DNA from: Enterococcus_K sp051713825
GTDB taxonomy: Bacteria > Bacillota > Bacilli > Lactobacillales > Enterococcaceae
DNA: 64,000 nucleotides
NCBI RefSeq assembly: GCF_051713825.1
Contig: NZ_JBIOQR010000001.1
Location: 3,596,001 to 3,660,000, forward strand
Direction of reading: 5' to 3'
Shown piece after piece: positions 41,064-49,943 of this stretch. Below the pieces are notes generated by a model. That model saw only the letters and a program-made list of their open reading frames with translations, had not been told where the DNA came from and did not search any database. The position numbers were made by a program, and so were the translations under genes. Every line of letters begins with the position of its first letter. The stretch's first letter is position 1.

Positions 41064-41921
41064 CTATAGTATTCCTATTCCTGCCAAAACAATTAACAAC
41101 AACGTTAACCAAAGTAATGCTTGGGTTACTTTCAGACCTTTTTTTGTATAGAACCAATACACGCTCATAACGACAACTAAAGGCAACAAGCCGGGAATAA
41201 TACTATCCAAAATATCTTGAATAACAAACTCCTTACCTGAAATATCAAATTTCAAAGTTGAAGCAACCTTCACATAATTACCTGCCAATATGCCCATCAT
41301 AAAGAGCCCTAACACAGATAACGTTTCGATTGCTGTCTGAATACCTGCACTTTGCATTAAACCAGAAGCATTTCGGCCCATAGCAAATGATTGTCGTGCA
41401 AAAAACAGACCTAATATCACTTGATATAGCGCAAATGCGACAAAAGGAAACAAGGCTCCAAGCGCACTCCCTTGTTGTGCCCAAGGAATCGCAATCGCAA
41501 TAAAAATATACTGAACTGTTCCTGAGTCTATCGCATCGCCTATTCCTGCTAATGCACCCATTAAACCAGCTTTAGTATTATACATTAAGTCATCCTGCAT
41601 CAGAATTTCTGTTTGTTCATGTTCTTCTTGCGCTCTTTGTTGTTCCATGGACGACATAAGCCCAGTGATGACCCCACCACCCCAACTTAATTGCGTATTG
41701 AAGAAAAGCAATTGTCGCTTATAGGCTGCTTTTAGAGACTCTTCATCTTTATATAATTTCTTTAGAATCGGCATCATCGCATATAAGAGTGAAGGAGCTA
41801 AATAGCGTTCAAAAGAATGGGGAATTTCATTGGCAAAATGCCAACGCAAATATGCCTTTGTAACATCCTTAGTTGTAATTTCTTCTGGTGCGCCCGGACT
41901 CATCTTTTTTATCTCTGTCAT
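41064..41921 (-). CDS. PTS system mannose-family EIID component
   Basis: 285 residues: soluble N-terminal part with FNTQLSWGGGVITGLMSSME and LMGALAGIGDAIDSGTVQYI, diagnostic of EIID, then membrane helices to the end. Forms the membrane channel with EIIC. AGGAGGATAAAAA precedes ATG, 19 bases after the EIIC gene. Confidence 0.95.
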   Translation of the reverse strand: MTEIKKMSPGAPEEITTKDVTKAYLRWHFANEIPHSFERYLAPSLLYAMMPILKKLYKDEESLKAAYKRQLLFFNTQLSWGGGVITGLMSSMEQQRAQEEHEQTEILMQDDLMYNTKAGLMGALAGIGDAIDSGTVQYIFIAIAIPWAQQGSALGALFPFVAFALYQVILGLFFARQSFAMGRNASGLMQSAGIQTAIETLSVLGLFMMGILAGNYVKVASTLKFDISGKEFVIQDILDSIIPGLLPLVVVMSVYWFYTKKGLKVTQALLWLTLLLIVLAGIGIL

Positions 41922-41940
41922 TTTTTATCCTCCTATCAAA

Positions 41941-42765
41941 CTAAAAGCCATCATCATAATCATCATTTTCAATTGAAACGTCTACTGCTTCTGTCGCTGC
42001 TACCACTTTTCCTTTTTGAGATTTAACAAAAATCAAGGCAATTAAAATACCAAATATTGCATAAGTAACCATAGTTATCTCTAGCGACTTGAATACGACA
42101 CTCATGAAGTAGGCTAAGAAAAAGAAGACCATATAATCTTTTCTACCAATAACATACACTGTCGTTGCAATACCGATAGCTGCTAGCCCACCACCGACAA
42201 CCTCTAAAATATGGATAACAACTGTCCCTTCCAAAGCTGTAATAACATCAGCGATTAAAGGCGCACCAAAGTAAAGAGCTACAAAAACCAATGGAACAAA
42301 TAAAATAAATGAGGCAAACGTTGGGTACCAAATAATTGAACGCGTCATAGCCTTCGAATCTAACTTTTCAACAGCTTTATCTGTATATTTCCCTAAAAAT
42401 GTATTAATAAAAAAGCGCACTTGATATAAATAACTACCTAAGAGCCCTACTGGTACAGCAATCGCTATCGCGGCCTCTGGTTTCAAGTTCCCTAGTAATG
42501 CCACAGGTACAGCAATCGCCGCTGCAATCGATGGTTCAGCAGGCATTGAGCCCCCTGGAGAAAAAACACCCATATAAATCATTTGTAAAGCGGCGGTTAC
42601 AATCATAGCCTCCGCAACTTTTCCCATAACAATCCCGACAATTAAACCGGTCATCAATGGTGAAAAACGCAAAGTTAAGGTCGCTCCGCCTCCTAACCAA
42701 CGAGACATAACTGCTGCTACCCATAACGCAATTAACAAACTCTGCATAATACTTAGTGTTTCCAT
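41941..42765 (-). CDS. PTS system mannose-family EIIC component
   Basis: 274 residues, about eight membrane helices, with QMIYMGVFSPGGSMPAEPSI, the family signature. Acidic C-terminal tail (ENDDYDDGF). Substrate is not deducible from sequence by eye; gene context suggests a sugar acid or its derivative. AGGAGGGAAATT precedes ATG. Ten bases after the alcohol dehydrogenase gene. Confidence 0.94.
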   Translation of the reverse strand: METLSIMQSLLIALWVAAVMSRWLGGGATLTLRFSPLMTGLIVGIVMGKVAEAMIVTAALQMIYMGVFSPGGSMPAEPSIAAAIAVPVALLGNLKPEAAIAIAVPVGLLGSYLYQVRFFINTFLGKYTDKAVEKLDSKAMTRSIIWYPTFASFILFVPLVFVALYFGAPLIADVITALEGTVVIHILEVVGGGLAAIGIATTVYVIGRKDYMVFFFLAYFMSVVFKSLEITMVTYAIFGILIALIFVKSQKGKVVAATEAVDVSIENDDYDDGF

Positions 42766-42775
42766 AATTTCCCTC

Positions 42776-43879
42776 CTATTTTTCTACCATATATTCTTCA
42801 AGCTTAATTAGCGCACTTCTTAAACGTTCTTTTGTTATTTTAATTGGGAGCAAATGAACTTTTTCCTTGGTGTCAATAAAACCAATGAGCGCATCCATCA
42901 ATTCATCCTCCTCAAGAATAATCCCCATATCTTTTAATGAGACAGGCAAATTCAAATTTTTGTATAGTGGCAATAATTCATCAATCAATGACCATTTTTC
43001 TTCTAATGCCAATTGGTAAAAAATACCGTACGCCACCTTTTCACCATGCAAGTATTCATGACTTTTTTCAATATATTTACTCATTGCATCATGCATGGCG
43101 TGAGCCGCTGCATTACGAGCATATTTGTCACCTAAGCCACCTACAAGACCTGCCACACCAAAGATGATTTCAGATAATTGAATGAATTCATTTGAGACTT
43201 TTTTCATTTTCATATCCTTAATAGCCTCTTGATAATTTTCCAAAATAGGCTCTCGACACATCTGGGCAGCACCTTTTGCCATTAATAGAAACGGTTCTTC
43301 TTTTACCCACTCTTGCGATAATATACATTCAGATTCGTACCATTTAGCTAGAGTATCCGCTAGCCCCGCAATAAAATAAGAAACGGGGGCATCAATAACT
43401 AGATGAGGATCCGTGATTAAAAATGCTGCTTGGCGTTTATAATATTCTGTCTTTCCTTCTGCTTCTCCACTTTCTTTGTACATGACCGATAATGGAGCCC
43501 AAGGTGCACAATTACTTGCCAAAGTCGGGACGATACCAAATGGAACATTAGCTAAATGACTGGAATAACCAACCAGATCAGCTAGCTTCCCACCACCTAC
43601 CCCAATCACAAAATCAATCCCATGTTGGTCTATCATTCTCGTAACTAACTCAGCGCCGAAATAGCTGCATTCTCCTGTGTATTGATGGTAATAAAAATGA
43701 TGGTTAGGGGACTCCTCTAGGAAACTAAGCTTGGGTTTGGCTTTTTCCCAAGAGATGGTTCCATGTACAATCAAAATATTTTTAGCCTTATACTCATCTA
43801 ATAATTCTGGAATCCTGGCTATCGCACCTTCTGCATATTCAAAATACTGCGGTCCTACTTTTATCTCCAACGCTTTCAT
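42776..43879 (-). CDS. Iron-containing alcohol dehydrogenase family protein (glycerol dehydrogenase-like)
   Basis: 367 residues. NAD-binding GVGGGKLADL and PTLASNCAPWAPLSV; metal ligands in IAGLADTLAKWYE (Asp), AAAHAMHDAM (His) and YLHGEKVAYG (His). Similar in layout to glycerol dehydrogenase. In this operon it probably interconverts a keto and hydroxy sugar acid, possibly taking the place of UxuB. Overlaps the upstream gene by four bases. Confidence 0.88.
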   Translation of the reverse strand: MKALEIKVGPQYFEYAEGAIARIPELLDEYKAKNILIVHGTISWEKAKPKLSFLEESPNHHFYYHQYTGECSYFGAELVTRMIDQHGIDFVIGVGGGKLADLVGYSSHLANVPFGIVPTLASNCAPWAPLSVMYKESGEAEGKTEYYKRQAAFLITDPHLVIDAPVSYFIAGLADTLAKWYESECILSQEWVKEEPFLLMAKGAAQMCREPILENYQEAIKDMKMKKVSNEFIQLSEIIFGVAGLVGGLGDKYARNAAAHAMHDAMSKYIEKSHEYLHGEKVAYGIFYQLALEEKWSLIDELLPLYKNLNLPVSLKDMGIILEEDELMDALIGFIDTKEKVHLLPIKITKERLRSALIKLEEYMVEK

Positions 43880-44898
43880 GTTGGAATACCACTTCCTTTC
43901 TTAACTAAATACTTACTACTACTTTGGACAGCCCGATCAGGTAATTCCCCCTTTACTATACGCTTGACATCATCCACACATTTTTCGCCCATTTTTTCTA
44001 AGCATTCATGCGTATACGCCGATGTATGCGGTGTCATTATTACGTTATCAAATTCGAGATAGGGATGATTATTTCTTCCTGGCTCTTCTTCTAATACATC
44101 TGTTGCAAGTCCTTTAATCTTTCCAGTAGACAGACCACAAACTACCGCTTGCTCATCTAACAAGGCCCCTCTTGCACTATTAGAGATAAATACTCCTGTC
44201 TTCATTTTATCTAATTCATCATTTGATAACATATGATAATTTTCTTCTGTTAAATTCGCACACAAACAGATAATATCTGATTTGTTTAATAGTTCATCCA
44301 GTGAAACTTTTTTTGCACCAAAGCTTTGGATGTATAAATCAGACTTGAAAGGATCATACGCTAAAACATCACAGCGAAACCCATTTCTTAGTATCTCAAC
44401 TACTGCACTTCCTGTATTCCCTACACCAATTACACCGACCGTCTTATTAAACAAGCTCCTGCCGACAAATGCTGCTCTATTCTCCCAGTGATCATTTTTC
44501 ACTTCACTATATGAACGTGCCGTACATCGCAAAAGAGAGAGTAAATTAGTGATATTGTTCTCGGCAACTGCATCTCTTTCTACTAGTGCTGGAACAATCG
44601 CAACCACCGTATCATGTGCTCTTGCCGCTTCAATATCTATATTATTGAACCCTATTCCATGTCTAGAAATTAAATACAATTCATCTTTATGGCTGAAAAA
44701 TTCCTTATCAAAAAACGGTGTGACACTTGCAATAACAATATTAAACCCTTGCAACAAGTTTGCTAGCTCTTTTCCATCCATCTCACTATCAACAGTAAAA
44801 AACTTAACTTTTCCAATCTCTTTCAAATCATCTAAATGTTTCGTAAAGACTTTACCAAAACTACTGGAATTCACTACTGCAATTTTATAATCTGTCAT
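43876..44898 (-). CDS. D-isomer-specific 2-hydroxyacid dehydrogenase
   Basis: 340 residues. Rossmann motif GVIGVGNTGSAVVEIL, catalytic Arg in ANLTEENYHML-to-SNSARGALLDEQA, Glu in VLEEEPGRNNHP and His in MTPHTSAYTHECLEKMG. Belongs to the SerA/phosphoglycerate-dehydrogenase-like group and would oxidise or reduce a 2-hydroxy acid with NAD(P). Second gene of the operon. Confidence 0.9.
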   Translation of the reverse strand: MTDYKIAVVNSSSFGKVFTKHLDDLKEIGKVKFFTVDSEMDGKELANLLQGFNIVIASVTPFFDKEFFSHKDELYLISRHGIGFNNIDIEAARAHDTVVAIVPALVERDAVAENNITNLLSLLRCTARSYSEVKNDHWENRAAFVGRSLFNKTVGVIGVGNTGSAVVEILRNGFRCDVLAYDPFKSDLYIQSFGAKKVSLDELLNKSDIICLCANLTEENYHMLSNDELDKMKTGVFISNSARGALLDEQAVVCGLSTGKIKGLATDVLEEEPGRNNHPYLEFDNVIMTPHTSAYTHECLEKMGEKCVDDVKRIVKGELPDRAVQSSSKYLVKKGSGIPT

Positions 44899-44914
44899 TT
44901 TTCAATTCCTCGAT

Positions 44915-45814
44915 TCATTTTGTTTCAATAATTTCATGCCCACCGAAACCATTTCTAAGCGCTGAGACTACCTTTGCCGAAAAACTATCCTCCTCTTGTG
45001 ATAAATTTCTCATAAATAAACTTAACGCGATTGTAGGAACTGGCACTTCCATGTCTAAAGCGGTTTCAATTGTCCATTTAGCTTCACCGGACGCATCGAC
45101 AACTCCTTTATACTTCTCTAATCTCGGACTTTTACTTAGCTGTTCCTCCATGATTTCCATTAGCCAGCTTCTAATAACTGAACCATTATTCCAAACTCTA
45201 GCTACTTCCGATAACTCAAAATCATACGTACTTTGTTCCACCAATTGGAAGCCTTCACCGATTGCTTGCATCATGCCATACTCAATCCCGTTATGAATCA
45301 TTTTTAAGAAATGACCACTCCCCGATTTACCGGAATAAAGATAGCCTTTTTCAATGGAAACATCTGAGAAAATCACTTCTATTTCGGTAAAAATCTTTTT
45401 GTCTCCACCAATCATCAGGCACGCGCTATTTCTTGCCCCTGAAATACCGCCAGAAGTTCCACAATCAAGGTAATTGATTCCTTTTTCTTTGAATTCAGCT
45501 GCCCTTCTTATGGAATCCTTAAAATTTGAATTGCCCCCTTCAATCACAATGTCGTTTGGCCTTAACTGTTGTAAAAGTACCTGTAAGACATTTTCAGTTA
45601 TCTGTCCTGATGGCAACATCAACCAAATAATTCTTCTCTCACTAAAGGCGTTAAGCATATTCTCTAATGACGGATACACAGCTACTCCATGACTCTCAGC
45701 AACTTTACTAACTTCTACAGATGAATCAAAACCTTTCACTTCATGCTGATGTTCATTAAGATTTAATGCTAAATTAAGACCCATCTTCCCAAGACCAACA
45801 ATACCCACTTCCAT
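44915..45814 (-). CDS. 6-phosphogluconate dehydrogenase-like protein (short, decarboxylating type)
   Basis: 299 residues from ATG 45814, preceded by TTGGAGGCGCTTTT. GIVGLGKMGLNLALNL (NAD binding), EGGNSNFKDSIRRA, DCGTSGGISGARN and KMIHNGIEYGMMQAIGEG with catalytic Lys. About 300 residues instead of ~470, as in the NAD-dependent YqeC/GntZ-related 6PGDH group. First gene after the operator; it may convert the imported acid phosphate to a pentulose phosphate. Confidence 0.9.
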   Translation of the reverse strand: MEVGIVGLGKMGLNLALNLNEHQHEVKGFDSSVEVSKVAESHGVAVYPSLENMLNAFSERRIIWLMLPSGQITENVLQVLLQQLRPNDIVIEGGNSNFKDSIRRAAEFKEKGINYLDCGTSGGISGARNSACLMIGGDKKIFTEIEVIFSDVSIEKGYLYSGKSGSGHFLKMIHNGIEYGMMQAIGEGFQLVEQSTYDFELSEVARVWNNGSVIRSWLMEIMEEQLSKSPRLEKYKGVVDASGEAKWTIETALDMEVPVPTIALSLFMRNLSQEEDSFSAKVVSALRNGFGGHEIIETK

Positions 45815-45841
45815 AAAAGCGCCTCCAATCTCCATGACTTC

Positions 45842-45869
45842 ATTATACAAAAAAATATTTTTTTGTAAA
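45842..45869 (-). promoter_or_regulatory. Sugar-acid operon promoter with a perfect palindrome in its spacer
   Basis: Minus strand TTTACA, 16-base spacer, TATAAT. The perfect 20-bp palindrome ACAAAAAAATATTTTTTTGT (45847-45866) covers the spacer and touches both boxes. This is a natural repressor site for the divergent RpiR protein. Confidence 0.7.
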
Positions 45870-45877
45870 TATAATTC

Positions 45878-45923
45878 ACAAAAAAAGTTTTTGTTTGATT
45901 ATTTCATTTTTATTTTGTATTCT
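45878..45923 (+). promoter_or_regulatory. rpiR-type regulator promoter and second operator-like palindrome
   Basis: TTGATT, 17-base spacer, TATTCT (45895-45923). Immediately upstream ACAAAAA-AAG-TTTTTGT (45878-45894) repeats the half-site found in the 20-bp palindrome, pointing to autoregulation. Confidence 0.6.
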
Positions 45924-45960
45924 TGTAGTGAGAAAACAATCTATATTAGGAGGTCTTTCA

Positions 45961-46812
45961 TTGGATATATCTATTCGTTTAAAAATAAAAACACTCTATA
46001 ATGATTTAAGTCCTAAAGAACAAAAAATTGCTAACTACATACTCGAAAATCCTAAAATTGTCAGTCAAAGCTCAATAAGTGACTTATCAAGCACTCTGGA
46101 AGTAGCAGATTCTACTTTTTTTCAATTCACAAAAAAGTTAGGCTATAACGGGTTTAAAGATTTTAAAGTCGCAATGTTAATTCAAGAAAACGACATCACC
46201 TCAATCTCTATACACGAAAATATAAAAGAGAATGATAGTGAGCTGATTATGGCAAAAAAAGTTTTTACTTCCAATATCACCACACTTACTGACACTATGA
46301 ATTTGATTCAGGAAAAAGATCTTAATACCGCTATGGAGATAATGACTCATTCCAAACGCTTCTATTTCTTTGGTGTCGGTGGATCTGAGATTATTGCAAC
46401 AGATGCTTATCATAAATTTTTAAGAACCTCTATCCCTGTAACGCATAGTTCTGACTACCACGTCCAATTAATGGAGGCTTCATTATTAGGTCCTACTGAT
46501 TGTGCATTCTGCATTTCTCATTCGGGAAGCTCTAAAGAAACCATCGAGCTTGCAACAGTCGCAAAAGAAACAGGGGCTAAAGTCATTGTCATCACTAGCC
46601 ACGCTGCATCTGAGTTAGCTAAGATTGGGGATATCGTCTTCCTTTCCATTGCAGAGGAGATTGAATTTCGTTCTGAAGCTCTTTCTTCAAGAATTTCTCA
46701 ATTAAGTATTATTGATTCCCTATATGTTATTTTTAGATTCTTAAATCGAGAAGAGTCTTATCGTTCCATTTCAAAGGTGAGAAGTGTCATTTCTACCACT
46801 AAGAATGATTGA
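45961..46812 (+). CDS. RpiR family transcriptional regulator
   Basis: 283 residues from TTG 45961, because AGGAGG lies seven bases upstream; an ATG frame from 45895 would begin inside the promoter. Residues 1-77 are the RpiR helix-turn-helix (LSPKEQKIANYILENP, then SSISDLSSTLEVADSTFFQF), ~120-255 a SIS phosphosugar-binding domain (FFGVGGSEIIA; ISHSGSSKETIELA). Divergent from the eleven-gene sugar-acid operon, whose phosphorylated substrate it likely senses. Confidence 0.92.
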   Translation: MDISIRLKIKTLYNDLSPKEQKIANYILENPKIVSQSSISDLSSTLEVADSTFFQFTKKLGYNGFKDFKVAMLIQENDITSISIHENIKENDSELIMAKKVFTSNITTLTDTMNLIQEKDLNTAMEIMTHSKRFYFFGVGGSEIIATDAYHKFLRTSIPVTHSSDYHVQLMEASLLGPTDCAFCISHSGSSKETIELATVAKETGAKVIVITSHAASELAKIGDIVFLSIAEEIEFRSEALSSRISQLSIIDSLYVIFRFLNREESYRSISKVRSVISTTKND

Positions 46813-46906
46813 AAATGAGTTGAGCAATGGATTTCTATATTCTTAAATACTTGAACACCTTACAACAGAGTAAAACGACCTTTGTCAAGGACAGTGAATA
46901 GAAAAC

Positions 46907-47286
46907 GAGATTGAAACAGAAGTGTTTCACTCCGAGAACCGAGTAGATACTATGCAACATCAACTCATGCTTCGTTGTGTTTTACAGCACCGAGTAGGTA
47001 CTGTGCAACATCAACTCATACTTCGTTGTGTTTTACAGCACCGGGTAGGTACTGTGCAACATCAACTCATACTTCGTTGTGTTTTACAGCACCGGGTAGG
47101 TACTGTGCAACATCAACTCATACTTCGTTGTGTTTTACAGCAATAAGAACCTTCAATTCTAGCATGTCTCATGCGTAGAAGTTGTTGAGAGCGAAACAAC
47201 TGCAGATGGAGTTTCTTGCTGTGCTCGGCTTTTATTCGGATAAGGAGAGGCTAGGACATCACTTATAAAGTTACGTCCTAGCCTCC
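46907..47286 (-). repeat. Dispersed modular intergenic repeat, copy 4 with tandem expansion
   Basis: From left: GAGATTGAAACAGAAGTGTT, CACTCCGAGA, four 51-bp units, CCTTCAATTCTAGCATGTC-TCATGCGTAGAAGTTGTTG, GCAGATGGAGTTTC, and a closing hairpin GAGGCTAGGACATCAC / GTTACGTCCTAGCCTC. Inverted relative to the copies at 14965 and 61415. The rest of 46813-47521 is AT-rich and holds only the promoter region of the LPXTG gene. Confidence 0.8.
46937..47140. repeat. Four tandem 51-bp units
   Basis: Units start at 46937, 46988, 47039 and 47090, each with the core GTAGGTACTGTGCAACATCA and ending GTTGTGTTTTACAG. The last two are identical, the first the most diverged. 51 is a multiple of three so a 17-residue repeat can be translated, but there is no ribosome binding site or context for a gene. 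Confidence 0.9.
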
Positions 47287-47521
47287 TAGTGATTTCGGAT
47301 ACACCTCCTTTTTTGAGATTATCAACTTGACTAAATGTATTTGTTCTATTCTTTGGGTGAAAGAGAACTCGTGAGGTACCATTCATTCACTAGTTTTTAC
47401 GTAGTAATCCTTAAATTTTATTAAATATCGAATAAAATAGTAAAGTAATAGGTGATTTGTTATTTACTTCTACGATTTTTGTGTTACATTTATATTACAA
47501 ACATATCAAGGGGATGACAAA

Positions 47522-48547
47522 ATGAAAAAATATTTATTATCAGCAGCACTTATTCTTTTATTTCCACTAACCGCTATCGCAAATACGGTCGACTCAAGTA
47601 CGATGGAAAGTCTGACCACAAATTCTACTGAAGAAACTGCGCTTTCTTCTGAAATTGAATCTAGTGAAGTTAGCAGTACCTCTACAGAAAAAGCTGAGAC
47701 GGATACTAGTGATTCTGAAGCTACTGTTCCTGATTCTGTTGATGTAATACCTGAAAAAGAAGATGTAAAAAGTACCATTGAAGAAAAAGTCGGCGTAAAG
47801 GCTGCTACCGCCTCTGAAAAAGTTGATCATCTTGATTCAGCAGAAGATCTACGCAAAAGCTTAAAAGCAGACTACATGAAATCAATTATTTTACCCGAGG
47901 AAGTAGATTCTTATTCTGATGAACAATTACTTAATGCGATGACACTTACAATAAGATATAGTACAGATGTCTATGGGTTAGATATTGGCGGCTACGCGCG
48001 TGTCCTTCAAGCTCTGTACAAAGATAAAACTCTTTCGTGGGACGAAATTGAACCTATTTTATTCTATGATCCAAGTGATTACACAAACACATTGGATATG
48101 ATTTCATCAATTGATCAATTAGAAAATTATTTAGACGCGCTTTACCCTACGACAAGTTCTTTTATGGCAATGCCAAAACTTGATCGTGATGAATTAACAA
48201 ATATCTTAAAATATATTTCTCCTATTCAAAAAAAGATTATCGAACAACAAGGTTGGTTATTTCCAGGTGTGATTGGTTGGATTATTAACTACTCTGAAAA
48301 CCAAGACGTGCTAAGTGGCGCAGCTCTCCAACCAACCACAGGGAGCTCAACTGTTGAGGAAACAAGCTCTTCTCAAAAAGCACAAGAAAGTACACCTGCA
48401 AAAGAGAACAAAAAAGACAAAGATGATAAGAAAACAGGGTTCTTGCCAAAAACTGGCGAACAAAGAAAAGTTTGGTTAACCGTCATCGGAGGCCTTCTGG
48501 TTGTGATTGTCATTCTATTTATGATTTTTAGAAGAAAGAAAAAATAA
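47522..48547 (+). CDS. LPXTG-anchored cell-wall protein of unknown function
   Basis: 341 residues. Signal peptide MKKYLLSAALILLFPLTAIA, then a Ser/Thr/Glu-rich stretch (~22-95), a folded helical region (~105-265, rich in acidic and aromatic residues: YSDEQLLNAMTLTIRYSTDV, SWDEIEPILFYDPSDY), a Ser/Lys spacer, and the sortase signal LPKTG followed by a hydrophobic segment and FRRKKK. The middle domain is not one I recognise. AAGGGGATGACAAA precedes ATG. Monocistronic. Confidence 0.9.
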   Translation: MKKYLLSAALILLFPLTAIANTVDSSTMESLTTNSTEETALSSEIESSEVSSTSTEKAETDTSDSEATVPDSVDVIPEKEDVKSTIEEKVGVKAATASEKVDHLDSAEDLRKSLKADYMKSIILPEEVDSYSDEQLLNAMTLTIRYSTDVYGLDIGGYARVLQALYKDKTLSWDEIEPILFYDPSDYTNTLDMISSIDQLENYLDALYPTTSSFMAMPKLDRDELTNILKYISPIQKKIIEQQGWLFPGVIGWIINYSENQDVLSGAALQPTTGSSTVEETSSSQKAQESTPAKENKKDKDDKKTGFLPKTGEQRKVWLTVIGGLLVVIVILFMIFRRKKK

Positions 48548-48572
48548 AAATCCTTTAAATACAGATTCATTC

Positions 48573-48620
48573 TATAAGCCCTTAGCATTTTCATCAAAAA
48601 TGTTACGGGCTTATATTTTT
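48573..48620 (+). terminator. Terminator after the LPXTG gene
   Basis: ATAAGCCC and GGGCTTAT close an imperfect stem; TTTTT follows. Confidence 0.75.
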
Positions 48621-48702
48621 GTGCGTCAGATAACAATCAAAACCACCTACGCTAACTATGTTTTCTAGGATAAAGCAGATTCTTTTAAAAATATAAGAAA
48701 TG

Positions 48703-48730
48703 TGTTATGATAACAATGCACACGTTAACA
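48703..48730 (+). promoter_or_regulatory. Promoter-proximal palindrome and cre-like site before the enolase-superfamily gene
   Basis: TGTTATgATAACA (48703-48715) is a 13-base palindrome that contains the likely -10 TATGAT. Next to it ATGCACACGTTAACA (48716-48730) differs from the cre consensus WTGNAANCGNWNNCW at one position, suggesting CcpA repression. Confidence 0.45.
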
Positions 48731-48754
48731 TTCAAAAAAATAGGAGGAATGAAA

Positions 48755-49855
48755 ATGTCAAAAATTATTGATGTCACTACAGAATATTATCGAATCCCCT
48801 TACCAGAGATTATGGAGGACGCCAAACATGGTCTTCATACACACTTTGAAGTGCCTATTGTAAAAATCACAACTGATGACGGACGGACCGGAGTTGGTTA
48901 TACTTACACTGGCGGTTTTGGTGGCGAGTCCATTGCAAAACTAATTGACAAAGAATTGAAAGCGATTTTAATCAACAAAGACCCTAGCTGTGTTGAATCT
49001 TTATGGGATAAAATGAACTGGGGAATTCATTATGTTGCGCGTGGTGGATTAGCTAGTTTTGCTATTGCAGCTTGCGATATTGCCTTATGGGATTTACGGG
49101 CGAAAAAAGCGAATGAGCCGTTATATAAATTACTTGGCGGTCATAGCAATAAAGTAAAATGTTATGGTGGAGCAATCGATTTGAACTTCCCTCTTGAAAA
49201 ACTACTTAAAAACAATCAAAAATACTTAGATATGGGTCTAAAGGCCGTTAAAATAAAACTTGGACAAAAAACTTTAACAGAAGATATTGAGCGGATAAAA
49301 GCAGTTCGCGAACTCATTGGCCCAGAAACTACTTTTATGGTCGATGCAAATATGAGTTGGTCTGTTGAAAAGGCCATCAAAGCAGCAAAATTAATGGCTC
49401 CATATGATATCTTGTTCTTAGAAGAACCCACGATTCCAGAAGATTATGAAGGTTATGCTCGAATTGCAGAAGAAGGTCACATTGCTGTTGCAGGTGGGGA
49501 AAACTTACGAACACCCATCGAATTTATGCATATGATTAATTATGGTCATGTTGATTTTCCACAGCCTGACGCTTCAAACATCGGTGGAATTACAGGTTGG
49601 TTGAAGGTTGCTGCTTTAGCACAAACACATAACCTTTCTGTCTCAACTCATGGGATGCAAGAACTTCATGTCAGTTTATTAGCTGCTCAACCAAATGCTG
49701 GTTATCTGGAGATGCACAGCTTCCCAATTGACCAATATACAACAAGACCACTTGTTATTGACAAAACAGACGGAATGGCCGTTGCTCCGGAAGAACCTGG
49801 AATCGGCGTCAGCTTCGACTGGGAAAAACTAGCACCATTTAAAACAGCTTTTTAG
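48755..49855 (+). CDS. Mandelate racemase/muconate lactonizing enzyme family protein
   Basis: 366 residues of the enolase superfamily. N-terminal capping domain 1-125; barrel with Lys pair KAVKIKLG (~165), metal ligands in MVDANMSW (Asp), FLEEPTIPED (Glu) and VAGGENLRTP (Glu), and the general-base His in VSTHGMQELH. Likely an acid sugar dehydratase or racemase; the substrate cannot be fixed by eye. Start 48755 has AGGAGG seven bases upstream; earlier in-frame ATGs are too close to or before it. Stands between the sugar-acid and pectin regions and fits both. Confidence 0.87.
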   Translation: MSKIIDVTTEYYRIPLPEIMEDAKHGLHTHFEVPIVKITTDDGRTGVGYTYTGGFGGESIAKLIDKELKAILINKDPSCVESLWDKMNWGIHYVARGGLASFAIAACDIALWDLRAKKANEPLYKLLGGHSNKVKCYGGAIDLNFPLEKLLKNNQKYLDMGLKAVKIKLGQKTLTEDIERIKAVRELIGPETTFMVDANMSWSVEKAIKAAKLMAPYDILFLEEPTIPEDYEGYARIAEEGHIAVAGGENLRTPIEFMHMINYGHVDFPQPDASNIGGITGWLKVAALAQTHNLSVSTHGMQELHVSLLAAQPNAGYLEMHSFPIDQYTTRPLVIDKTDGMAVAPEEPGIGVSFDWEKLAPFKTAF

Positions 49856-49873
49856 ATAACTCTAAAAAAATGA

Positions 49874-49924
49874 AGAGAGCGAGACGAACGTCAGAAACTA
49901 TCTGACGATTGTCTTACTCTCTTT
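49874..49924. terminator. Bidirectional terminator between the enolase-superfamily gene and GH43
   Basis: AGAGAGcGAGACgAaCGTCAGA and TCTGACGaTtGTCTTaCTCTCT form a 22-base imperfect stem between convergent genes. Confidence 0.75.
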
Positions 49925-49943
49925 ACTTGTTAAGTAGTGCCAA

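Noticed and set aside
46937..47140. CRISPR-like array
   Set aside because: The 51-bp units are contiguous and almost wholly repeated, without unique spacers, and no cas gene is present.
46922..47178. ORFs that translate the 51-bp tandem array into 17-residue repeats
   Set aside because: Two different frames are open simply because the unit length is a multiple of three; there is no ribosome binding site, and the array is embedded in a dispersed non-coding repeat.
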